Positions 33,301 to 44,157 of a DNA stretch of 64,000 nt are shown piece after piece (position 1 is the first letter of the stretch; each line of letters begins with the position of its first letter). The notes beneath the pieces were generated by a model. The model saw only the letters and a program-made list of their open reading frames with translations. It was not told the DNA's origin and ran no database searches. The DNA is from Verticillium longisporum (Eukaryota > Ascomycota > Sordariomycetes > Glomerellales > Plectosphaerellaceae). The stretch lies in NCBI GenBank assembly GCA_019188255.1, contig JAETXT010000005.1, positions 4,526,001-4,590,000 of the forward strand, in the 5' to 3' direction. Made by a program: the position numbers and the translations under genes.

Positions 33301-36300
33301 ATGAGGCCTGTTCAGCTATCATCTGCCTTCCTGGCCTCTTCGTCCTTGGTCAATGCCGCGGCAAACCATCTCGCCAAGCGGGACCCCCCTGCAGAGATAG
33401 CGGGAGGATGGACGTACCAAGGCTGCTATATGTTCGTTGCCCCAGACTCCCCACGTACGAGCTCGATCTGATCTTATAAAGCGACATAGACCGGTCTCTG
33501 ACTGGCGCATCGCGTGTTTCTGCCGACATGACGAATGAGGTGTGCGCGACGTTTTGCGCCTCGCGCGGTTTCGCCTACGCTGGCACTGAATGGTATCAGG
33601 AGTGCTGTAGGTTGATGCTCAGAATCGAATTCTGGGTCAGTATGTTAGCTAACAACCATGGTGCAGATTGTGGCAATGCTCTTGCGGTTGGCGGAGTCAT
33701 TGCCAATGAGCTTGACTGCAACACTCCCTGTGCTGGCGATACGACCCAACCATGCGGTGGTCCCAATCGATTGACACTTTTCTTCACTGAAGAAGCCAAA
33801 GGCCCAAGCGTTAATCCAGGAGTTGGCGGCTGGGTGTCAGAAGGCTGCTATATGTAAGCAAAAATCGTAGATTGTTCGCGAGATGATGAACCTGTCCGCT
33901 AACTGCAACTCCAGTGATGGCGCAGGAGGGCGAACCCTCTCTAACGGAATCGGTAGTATTCCGGCGTCTGAGATGACAGTCGCTAAGTGCCTTGCGGCTT
34001 GCAGAGCAGGCAACTACAAACTAGGCGGTGTTGAGTACGGAGGCGAATGCTGTGGGTGCTCTACTCCTCGGGCCTGAAGCCCAGGCCGGTGGGTTAATGG
34101 GTTGACTGACAGAAGTAGATTGTGATAACTCGCTTAAGAATGGAGGTGCGCCTGCCGTCGACGGCTGCAACATGCTTTGCAACGGCAACACTACCGAGTA
34201 CTGCGGCGGACCCAATCGCCTCAATCTCTACAATTATAAAGAGGTCGTGGATGTGTCGTCAACGGTAACGACCACGCCCGAGCCCACAGGTACGGCTTCT
34301 GTCATCGAGACCGTTCTTCCTACCTCAACGATCACTCCCACTGGGCCAAGTCACCCAGAAACCGTGGGTCCTTATTCCTGGGTTGGCTGCCGTACCGAGG
34401 CCACCGGCGCCCGCGCTCTCGGCGCCAAAGAGCTTGCGAACGATCAGATGACTCCTGAAACGTGCCAAACCTTTTGTACGGGATACAAATACTTTGGTAC
34501 GGAGTATGGAAGGGAGTGCTTCTGTGGTAATACCTTTGCAGCGGGCTCTCAGACTGCCCCTGAATCGGACTGCAGCATGAGGTGTTCTGGTAGCCCCCAA
34601 CAATACTGCGGCGCCGGCAACCGCTTATCCGTCTACATGCTCAACGAGGGGGGTTCGCCAGTCTCATCAGCTGCAATTTCAGGTGCTGCTACTAGCGATA
34701 CAGAGGTTGCGAGCGCTATTCCAACCTCGACTTCGACGTCAGCGCGTCCTGTGGCGACTGGCTACCCATCCGGGTGGAGCGAACAAGGCTGTTGGGTCGA
34801 TGGGGCTGGGGGTCGCATCCTTACCTACCAGGCCCCTGACGACAATGCTCTGACCCTTCGGAAGTGCGCCAAGAACTGCTTCGATCTGGGTTACACTGTT
34901 GCTGGCGCTGAGTATCATCAACAGTGCTTTTGCGGTAATGCCATTATCAACAACGGTGTCAAGGCTTCCAGCGACTCGCAGTGTAACACGCCATGTGCGG
35001 GTGACAGCACGCAGATGTGTGGTGGAGGTGACCGTATGACCATCATCTCGGATGGCCCTCCTCGAGTACGTGGTCCTCCTTCGCCCCAGCTGAGTGGCTT
35101 CAACGGCGACTGGACATATCAGGGCTGCCTTCAAAGTTTTGTCGGAACGACGCGAACTTTCTTCTGGCAGAACTTCTTCCCTGGCACCATGACTGCTAAC
35201 GAGTGCCTCGATCGTTGCGGCGAATTTGGATACATGGCTGCTGGCCTCGAGTACGGCGAGGAGTGCTACTGCGGTGATCCGGCCAACATTGATACAATTG
35301 GTACCGTCTTCCGTCCCGAAACCGAGTGCAATATACTCTGCGCCGGCAATGACTCTTCCATCTGCGGTGGCGGCAACCGGATGTCAACTTATTTCTGGAC
35401 TGGCACTCCCTTTACGCATGGACCTTCCCCCAGGACGTCGCCAGGGCTGGCTCGTACGAGCTCCTCATTGGAGGCGTTTGCATCCCACTAATGACAATGG
35501 AGTCTATCACGGGAAAGGTTACATTCCTTGAGAAATGGGGAACTGGTCCGGCCAATTCTACAGGTGCCTACGAGCTGGACCTCTCCTTGACGCCTAACAG
35601 GAACACCGCATGGCGTGAGATGAACGTCAAGACGGACATTTTCTGCTCATCCGGTCTTATACTTCCCGACAAGGCCGGCCGTCAACTCACAGTCGGTGGA
35701 TGGTCGGGCGACTCGACTTATGGTGTTCGCCTGTATACACCTGACGGTTCGCCAGGCGTCAATGGCACCAACGACTGGGAAGAGAATGTAAACCAACTAT
35801 CCCTTCAAGACGGTCGATGGTACCCAACCACTATGGTCATGGCCAACGGCTCCATTTTCGTCATTGGTGGCGAAGAGGGATCCAATGGCGCTGCCGTTCC
35901 CACCATTGAGGTCCTGCCATACACGGGACGGGCACCGCTGTTTATGGACTGGCTGGAACGCACCGACCCGAACAACCTGTATCCCTTCTGTGCAGTGTTG
36001 CCGAGCGAGAACATATTTGTGGCCTACTGGAACGAGGCTCGCATTCTGGACAAGACAACTTTCGAAACGCTGGCCATCCTGCCGACAATTCCTGGCACGG
36101 TGAACAATCCTATGGGTGGCCGCACGTACCCTCTCGAGGGTACTGGCGTCTTGCTTCCGCAAAAGGCACCATACACAGCTCCCCTCGGTATACTCATATG
36201 CGGTGGATCTACAGAGGGCGTGGCAACGGCCATCGACAATTGTGTAACCATCTACCCCGAAGCCCCAGAGCCTGAATGGGTGATCGAACGCATGCCCTCG

Positions 36301-36972
36301 CGCCGTGTCATGTCTTGCATGGCGCCGTTGCCTGATGGAACGTATCTCATAAATAACGGCGCGCAGCAGGGCGTGGCAGGCTTCGGTCTCGCAGAGTTCC
36401 CCAACCTGAATGCGCTCATCTACGATCCAGAGAAGCGTGTTGGCGCACGCATCACGGTCGTAGCCAACACTACAATTGCGCGTTTGTATCACTCGGAGTC
36501 GATCACGCTTCTCGACGGTCGCGTGCTGGTCACAGGCTCTGACCCTCAAGACGGTGTCAACCCTCAGGAGTACCGCGTCGAAGTCTTCAACCCGCCGTAC
36601 CTGACCAGCGGCAAGCCTCGACCAACCTTCACGCTCGCGAACCGAGACTGGGACTATGATGAGTCAATCACTTTCACGCTTGGCAGTGCCCCGGTCAACG
36701 GTGCCATCTCTGTTACGCTTCTTGGTGGCGTCTCATCAACACATGGCAACTCGATGGGCACACGAACCATTCTACCATCCGTCTCTTGCAGCGGCCTCGC
36801 TTGCACCGTCACGGCACCGCCCGACGCGGGCATATGCCCACCCGGTTGGTTCCAGTTCTTCGTTCTTGACGGCGGCATTCCCGCAGTGGGTGTGTATGTC
36901 CGCATTGGAGGCGATCCAGCCGAGCTGGGCAATTGGCCTGACAAGTCATCCTTTTCACCGCCTGGCTTGTAG
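33301..36972 (+). CDS. Secreted copper-radical (glyoxal) oxidase with five WSC domains; one frameshift
   Basis: Exons 33301-33431, 33482-33606, 33667-33853, 33915-34051 and 34119-36972. A signal peptide (MRPVQLSSAFLASSSLVNAAA) precedes five WSC domains: three introns fall at equivalent places in WSC1 and WSC2 (after GCY and before the CYCG/CYCD part), while WSC3-5 are in one exon. Each WSC shows the C-GxCY, C-x-x-FC, EC-CG and PC-G-CGG-NR pattern. Ser/Thr-rich linkers separate them. The C-terminal half is a glyoxal/galactose-oxidase beta-propeller plus E-set domain with likely copper-radical ligands: FCSSG (Cys), QDGRWYPTT (Tyr), RLYHSE (Tyr, His) and STHGNSMG (His). Family reaction: aldehyde or alcohol oxidation producing H2O2 outside the cell. 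The frame breaks near 35408-35413; one added base there joins WSC5 (YFWTGTP) to YAWTFPQDVARAG and gives 1144 residues in frame. Confidence 0.88.
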
Positions 36973-37774
36973 TAGCTGCATTGATGGATTTTTCTTTTAC
37001 TTAAGCGTGTTCATAGATCACTGGCCAGAAATATATACGGTGGCAGCCTACCGATTTCTCAGGAGAGGAGGAACACACTCGGTTGGAGTTGGACTGTCAC
37101 ACAAACGGAAATTTCTTTCTATCCTTTCGCATAATATACGGTCACTATTTGTAACGAACTGACTAGGCTATGAGCGATACCGAACGTACCTGACTAGTTA
37201 ATGTAGGGTTCAACAAATTCATGTAGGCACCCGCCAAGAGCTTATCAATATGCTTGGCTGTTGGAGGGCAACGGTTACTTACTTCTTGCAGCCCATACAA
37301 GCTAATTCTCGGCCTCGGTCAAGTGGCATAGCCGAGACATGGAAGCGGCAGACGCAGACCAGATGGACAATCTGGAGAAGTGGACAGAGGTGATGTCAGA
37401 GTGATGTGATCCACCGAAGACAGAGGAGGCAGTGCAAAATATCTGCCTCGATCATCCTGGGGGGTTATCTCGGTGATGGACATCTGCGGGGCCAGAACTA
37501 CGAGGCAGAACGGAAAACGTCCTCTAATGCAGTGAACTGACTGATTGGTATCCACAGCGATCTTGAGTTTATGTAAAGAGGCGAAAAGATCCATGGGTCC
37601 GGAGAAGGAGAACTCTAACACCGCGAAGAAATAGTCCGAACAACTTTCCTCTTTCGGACCAGCACACACGGAGGTGGGTGTGTCTCCGCCAGCCGGGCCC
37701 GAGATCACGGACGCGCAGCAAGCAGCGATCCCTTTTGGCTTCCCCACCCTCCTGCCCCTTCGACCAAGGTTCTC
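36973..37774. other. Convergent intergenic region
   Basis: Lies between the ends of two convergent genes. A minus-strand open frame at 37319-37747 begins with a non-ATG codon and has no recognisable motif; I do not support it as a gene. Confidence 0.5.
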
Positions 37775-38658
37775 TCACGCGACTCTCCGCCCACCGATAC
37801 CAAGGCTCACGGCGGGCAGAAGAAAGAGGAAAAGTGTGCTGGTGCCGTAAAACGTGACCGCGAACGCCAGCAGACAGACGGCGTACCGTGCGAAGACGTT
37901 GAGCATCTGCATCCTGTTCCGGCGGCGCGAGCGCGCCACAAAGAGCGCGCTGTCGTTAACGTTGGGAAACGGCATGTTCTTGGGCACCGGCCTCTCGAGG
38001 AACGCGCAGAGCGGCGCCCAGCCGTCGCTGACACGGTACTCGAGCAGCCTCTCGCGCGGCACGAGGCGGCGCACGGCGGCGCAGTGGTCCTCGTACATCT
38101 GCCGCCCGCGCTCCGCAAAGGCGTCCTCGAAAAAGGTCGCGAAGAAGAGCCGGATCATGGGCTGGTACATGGACGCGGCCCAGTCGAGGCGCGCCAGCGT
38201 AGCGAGGGCGGGATCGTGGGCGCGCCAGAAGAACGTCTTGAGCGTCGAGGCGTGCCAGGCCGCCGGGTCGTCGCGCGTCGTCAGCACCACTTTGGCCTCG
38301 GGGTAGGCGGCCACGAGCTCGGGCGCAAAAGCCGCGGCCGGCCAGTCGCAGACGGCCTGGCAGTGGCCGAGGAGCTGGTCCCAGTCGGCGCGGGTGAAGG
38401 GCTTGCCGACGCCGTGGTATTTCGCCAGCAGGGCGTCGTGCCACATGAGGGCGTCGGGGGGGTTCTCTATCGAGCACGACATCATGTGGTAGGTGTCTTC
38501 GTAGCCGAGCTGGCGCATTGCTGCGCGCATGGCTGGGGTTTTCTGGGGTTTTAGCTATCTGTTCATAGAAATAGAGCATCGCATGAGATAAGAACAGGAT
38601 GGTGTCAAGCCTTACATGCTGTTCCTGTGCGGCCGAGGCCGAGGAGGAGGACCTTCAT
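37775..38658 (-). CDS. P-loop sulfotransferase-like protein with C-terminal membrane segment
   Basis: Two exons, 38658-38616 and 38532-37775, joined by a GTAAGG...CCCCAG intron; 266 residues. The N-terminus MKVLLLGLGRTGTASM carries the 5'-phosphosulfate (PAPS)-binding loop, GxGRTGT, typical of the fungal sulfotransferase_4 group. Later AYPEAKVVLTTRDDPAAWHAS resembles the 3'-phosphate binding strand with R-D. The end (YAVCLLAFAVTFYGTSTLFLFLL) is a membrane helix, also seen in fungal members. The family is widespread in fungi and few substrates are known; sulfonyl transfer is inferred. Divergent from the MFS gene at 39383, sharing a 724-bp intergenic region, so the two could be co-regulated. 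Confidence 0.82.
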
Positions 38659-39382
38659 GGGTACTTTTCGGGAGCATGTCCTTCGGTCAATGTCTGTGTC
38701 GTTGGTGAAAATGTCAGTCACCGGCTTGGGCCGATATCTCGCAGCGTAGGCCATGGTTTCTCGCAAAAAAACAGAACGTGTAAACGTGTATTTTAGTTAG
38801 GGTCAGGAAGCCTGATAGTTCAAGAAAAACTATCAACATCAAGAACGAGTAAGCGACAAAAGGGGGCCGAAGCCATTAATACAGCTCACTCAAAAACACC
38901 GCCGCCTCCTATCCTGCCTCCTCCTGGCCTGAACTAACCATCTGGATACTCCTTCCAACAGTTGCGTGCCCTCCCCCTTTCCGACTCATCAAGCAAAAGA
39001 AGACCATCTCCGCCATATGCACAGGGGCCATAAATCCCGACACCTTGGCAACTTGGCGAACGAGTTCAAGCAAGTTTTAAGCGGAGTAATTGAGTGGTTC
39101 CTCGCCTTGGCGATAGAGCTCCAGCGCCAGGTGTTTGGAGATGTAGATCGTCAGTCCCCGTACGCGTGTGGAGGAGACAGGAGGGGGGTGACCGAGCCGG
39201 GATGTGGGGTGGAGGACGTGAGCCACGAGCTAATCCCGCATCGCATCCCGACCGACTTGACTCATTCGGGCATGGCCGATTCATCCCCGACATTTGGACG
39301 ACTCTTGCGTCAAAATGCCCGTCTCCGTCGTCAGTCGACATCTCGTGGGCAACTCCCCTCTCACTGAAGCTGCTATCCGGTG
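38659..39382. promoter_or_regulatory. Shared divergent promoter region
   Basis: About 720 bp between the sulfotransferase-like gene (minus) and the MFS gene (plus). No open frame is convincing, and no regulator site can be named. Confidence 0.4.
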
Positions 39383-41088
39383 ATGAATGCGCAGACTCCG
39401 CCCGCACCGGCCCCCGCCACCTGGGCCTCATTGCCTCGCAAGTCCCAACTCTTCATCCTGTTCCTATGCCGCGCCGTCGACTTTCTGCAGGTCGCCTCCC
39501 TGCAAGCCTACATCTTCTTCCAGCTTAAGTCCTTTGATGCCAGGCTCTCAGACGCGGCGGCGGCGGCGCAGGCGGGCGTCCTGCAGGGCTGCTTCTCCGG
39601 CGCGCAGGTCGTGACGGCCGTGCTGTGGGGAAAGGCCTCCGATGCCCCATGGGCTGGCCGCAAGGTTGTCATCATGACAGGCCTCATGGGGACGGCTCTC
39701 TCGTGCGTCGGGTATGCCTTTGTGAAGACCTTTGCCTGGGCCGTTCTCTGGAGGATCGTCGGCGGGGGCGTCAATGGCACCGTTGGCGCCGTGTGAGTGT
39801 CTTGCGTTGCGGGACAACAACAAGTTCCGTCGAGACGGAGCGCGGCTGACGTGTGAACAGACGAACCATGGTGGCTGAGAATGCCTCAGAGAAACGATTC
39901 CAGTCGAGAGCATTCTTGTTGCTGCCGCTGAGTTTCAACGTCGCCAACGTCATCGGCCCACGTAAGTCTCGCGGCCCCTCTTCAAAGAACGCCGTGATCG
40001 AACTGACGCCGTCAGCCATGGGAGGACTCCTCGCCGATGCGCCGACTACCTTGCCGCGCTTCTTCGGCCGAGATACCATCTTCGGCTTCCGATGGATACA
40101 GGCATACCCCTATGCTCTGCCCAGTCTTTTGAATGCCGTCTTCCTGGCCCTTGTCTCGGGGCTCGTCTTCTTCTGTCTGGAGGAGACGTCTCCTGAGAGG
40201 AAAGACCGGTATGACCTAGGCCTGACCATCGCCGCCCGCATCAGAGGTATACTGTCCGGCGCTCCGTCGTCTTCAGGTTACTCCCGGGTAGAGACCTCCG
40301 ACCTTGGTCTGGGAGAAGAAGACAGCATCGTCCTGGACACCGCCGAGGTGTCAGCTACCAACCAACCAAACCGCCAGTCCCGCCAGAAGACGAGGCAGAA
40401 GCTCCCCTTCCACCGTATCTGGACCCGCAACGTCATCCTCATCCTGCTGACGACAGCCCTCTTCGAGTTCCAGCTCGGCGCTTTCGCAAACCTCTGGCCT
40501 CTCTTCCTCTCGACGCCGCGCCCCGCCTCCGGATCAGCCCCGCTCGCCGGCGGCCTGGCCTTCTCCGCACCCAAGGTCGGCCTCGGCATGTCTCTCCTTG
40601 GCCTTCTCGGCCTGCCCCTGCAGCTCGCTCTCTACCCACCCTTGCAGGCCCGCCTCGGCACTCTGCGCTCCTACCGCTACTTTCTGCCGCTCTTCTCTGT
40701 CGCCTACCTCCTCGCGCCCATGCTCGCTGTCCTGCCACCCGCCGCAATGGGGGGCCTCGTCATGTGGGTCGGCATCGCCCTCGTTGCCGCGTGTCAGGTC
40801 CTCGCGAGGACGTTCACCATGCCGGCTGGCATCATGCTGCTAAACAATGGCAGTCCACACCCCAGCGTGCTCGGAACTATTCACGGGCTCGGGCAGAGCG
40901 TTGCTGCAGGGTTCCGGACCGTCGGGCCCGTGGCTTCGGGGTGGCTATACGGCATGGGGCTCAATGCCGGAAACGTCATCATAGGCTGGTGGGGGGTCGC
41001 TGGCGTGGCTGTCTTATGTTCCGTTTCGGCGTTGTGGGTGTACGAGGGGACCGGCCACGAGATAGTTCTGGAGGGTGAGGAAGAGTAG
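39383..41088 (+). CDS. MFS transporter (DHA1/ZIFL-like)
   Basis: Exons 39383-39792, 39861-39961 and 40016-41088, 528 codons (527 residues). Multiple hydrophobic helices are visible, including LFILFLCRAVDFLQVASLQ, NVILILLTTALFEFQLGAF, VGLGMSLLGLLGLPLQLAL and MLAVLPPAAMGGLVMWVGI. Motif A reads GKASDAPWAGRKVVI. A large cytosolic loop rich in Ser, Arg and Gln (TNQPNRQSRQKTRQK) separates the halves, as usual in MFS proteins. Motif-A form and layout match the fungal drug:H+ antiporter/zinc-induced-facilitator-like group; the substrate cannot be told. The second intron is 54 bp, divisible by three and free of stops, so its retention would add 18 residues. Located at the plasma or vacuolar membrane by family. 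Start taken at the first ATG, 39383. Confidence 0.85.
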
Positions 41089-41281
41089 CAGTATGAATAT
41101 CAAAATGATGAATTAAAAATGATCGCTAGTGTCTATGCTGAGGTTGATGATGAAGAAATGCTAGATAGTGAGTGTCCGTCCTTGCTGATGACGACGATGC
41201 GAAAATGAATGTCCGTCCAAGGTCTCAATGAAAGTTCCGTGGAAATAAATATGTACAAGAAGTTATGCCGATGTCAATATA

Positions 41282-43118
41282 TCACCGCTGGTCCTGTGAA
41301 GGTAGGGCCTCGTACTTGGTCTCCTCTCCGTACGCCATGGCTCGGCGGTGTCTCTGTACCCAGTCGACGCCATGCGTTAGACGCTGCCGTACGACAGATC
41401 TGAAGTACCAGGTGCCCACAATGGCGAGGAGGGCGAGGATGGAAAATTCAACGACAAATGATATGGAGATTGGCGATCCCCGTGAAGGAGCCTTCATCAG
41501 AGGAATCTCCGTCGCGAAATATCTCGATATGGGCATCGACGTTGCGAAGACTGTACCGTCCAGATCCATGGCAGCGACGCGCACATATTCCGCGGCTTCC
41601 TTGGGAATCTCGAATCTCGTCTCGAAGCTCTCCTTCATAATCACCTCGTGATCAGCGAAGCGCTTTCCGCCCGGCTCTGTGCTGCTCTGGAGACGCCATT
41701 GGTCGACCTGTGTGGCACCGTTCCAGCTGACATATAATGCCCCCTCCTTGGGCTTCACGACAACAGTCGGCCGCGTCTTCGGCTTGCCAACCCAAGGGTA
41801 CTTGAGGGTCCGATAGTTCTTGCACCAGCCGAGTCGCGCTAGGTGCACGGCGCCGATGTGTACATCACATAGCGCTTTTCCTGTAGACGAGAACTCGGTG
41901 AAGGCAGGCGTGTGACCCCAGCCGACGAGGACATTGCCAGACTTTCGCAGTGTCTGAACGGAACCCTGCGAACCAGCAGAGAACTTCTGCGGTGACACGT
42001 AACTCTGCTTCAACTCGGCCGTCTGATTGGCGATATCGAGGGCGATGACGAGACCGCTGCTATGCTTACTCGTGCGGAGCCTATCGTAAGCACCGTTATC
42101 AAAGACGGAAATGGTACTTTCGTCGACCCAAGAGGCGTGGTGCTGCCACGAGAAGGAGGTGGCCGCGCCATCCGAGAGATCCGTGAAATTGTTGGCTGCT
42201 CCACCAAGCTGCCATAGCACCTGACCGTTCCTAGCATCGAGACAGACAACGGCACACATGTAGCGTGACGACACTAGGTAATTGCCCATGGCGTCCTGGT
42301 CGATGCTGTTGATGTGGAAAAAGTCAAATGCCGTGGGCTCCTTGCGGCCGAACTTGCCGATGGGGGCGCGGCTCGCGGCGACGGCGAAGTGATCTGAAGC
42401 TCGCCACTGGAAGAGCAGCTCACCCGTGGCGATGTCGACCTCTTGGAAGAGGCTGTCAATGATCCAACCGTCAGCAATGTCGTAGGCGGAAAGATCCCCA
42501 CGTCTCTTCTCGTAGATGGTCATGAGAGCCGTGCCGTGGTCCGTGATGCGGAACTCGTGGAGGTCGCCAGTGAAGTCGCCGACCGGCACAATTTTCTTGA
42601 ACACCTCATATGAGGAATCGAGCTGGTGAGCATTAGAACTTTTGTTCACTCTTCTGGCCCCCTCAGGTCTTCCTGCTCAGACGAGGGAGTGGGATTTCGC
42701 ATCTCACCATCAAGTAGTAGCCCATGCCGAAGGTGCCGTTGTCGGTCCCGTGCCAAAAGGTGATGTAGTCCTCCCCTTGGTAGGACTGCACCTTGACGTC
42801 CATGGCCTGCCCCCATTCCGTGTTCATCCACACGAGGTTTCCCTGCTGGTCGAGGATCATGGGCCCCGGCGTCTGCACCGACCGGCCGCGGGGCGCCATG
42901 AAGAGCAAGCCGTCATCGCATTTGGGGTCTGAACGAAGGACGTTGGGCCAGGGTGAAGACGCCCCGAGCGACTCGTAGTGCACCTGGGGATAGGCACCAT
43001 ACACGCCCCAGTCGTAGAGGAGCGAGTTGTCGGCGTAGGGCGCGTAGCCTGCCCCTGCCGCTCTCGAGGTGGAGGGTTGCAGGAGCAGCAGCAACGAGGC
43101 CCAAGTTGCCGCGCCCAT
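41282..43118 (-). CDS. Arylsulfotransferase (ASST)-like secreted/membrane protein
   Basis: Two exons, 43118-42708 and 42622-41282, 584 codons (583 residues). A signal peptide (MGAATWASLLLLLQPSTSRA) is followed by the fungal arylsulfotransferase-family beta-propeller: LLFMAPRGRSVQTPGPMI, GNLVWMN, DYITFWHGTDNGTFGMGYY, LHEFRITDHGTALMTIY, HINSIDQDAMGNYLVSSR and FSWQHHASWVDEST. The conserved His residues (H in LHEF, FHINS, QHHA) are those expected of ASST, which in bacteria passes sulfate between phenols without PAPS; fungal enzymatic activity is unproven. Near the end ISFVVEFSILALLAIVGTWYF is a membrane helix with a short basic tail inside. Convergent with the MFS gene, 193 bp apart. Confidence 0.85.
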
Positions 43119-44157
43119 CGCTCAAAGTGGTCTATCGAGAAGACGAAGCAAGGAGGATGTTGAGCAGCAGAGCCAAGAGTTGGATGAATGGAGAAAAGGG
43201 AAAATGGAGGGAAGAGAAGCGAGGTTTAAAATTACGACGTGAACGTCCCGTCCGTGTCATCTGGAAGGGAAGGAACGAACAACCTTCAGTAGGTAGGTAG
43301 CCAAGGACCCTTGAGGCAAGTTATGAGCGGGGGCTCATGAGCGCTATCAACGCCCTGGAAAGTGCCGTGTGTTCCGCCCACAGTAGCACCCCCCGATTCG
43401 TGCTTCGGGGGGCACATTCGTTCTGTAGCATTCAATACATCTAAACGCAAACAAGGGACCTGCTCTGCCCCCTTTTCAACCTGGTCACTGATGGTTGGTA
43501 ATCTTACCCACCCACCTCGGTGCGCGCTCTCGCTTCCCCCGCGAAATACGACTTAGCAGTTACAAATGTACGAATGGCCCCGAACCCGAGACGCATTCGT
43601 TGCGACCGCGATCCCGACGTGGCGAAGAGCTTCCTTGGGCTGCGATGACGGAGGGCCATCCTCGACAGCGCAACATCGCAGACCTTTTCGTTCGCCTGCT
43701 GCATGGAGTTTGGGCTGCCCTTGGGAAAAGCACAGCCCGGTTCCAGCGCCCGACCTCATGTGGTACTGCTCTCTACCTTGCTTACCATACCTAAGGTAGG
43801 TACCTCAGGTGTACCTAGGCAGGTCGGCTCACAGCCACGGCCGCACTCAGCTGCAACATCTAGGGAACCATCAACATGGTTGCCTCGCTCCATCATCTGA
43901 TTGGAACTGTTCGCCTTATCATGCGCGTCACATTGATCCATCCCATGCAGCTAAGACCGACGGCAGGATGCGTCTGAACAAGGCTGGCATGGTGCGAGCT
44001 GAGTTCTGTTGACCATATAAGGCTCCAGGCTGCAACTTGCGATGTCAACGCAGCCTGGCTGTGTCTGCTCCTATTCTAAAGACTCGTCGCCCATGTGCTC
44101 TGTACAGGCCCCAGGCTCACAGCCCATGATCCATCGACCATCAACCTGCCAAACATC
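43119..44157. other. Divergent intergenic region
   Basis: About 1 kb separating the arylsulfotransferase-like gene and the 785-residue membrane-protein gene. Contains TAGGTAGGTAG at 43291 and a CCTAAGGTAGGTACCT-type palindrome at about 43791-43830. No gene supported. Confidence 0.5.
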
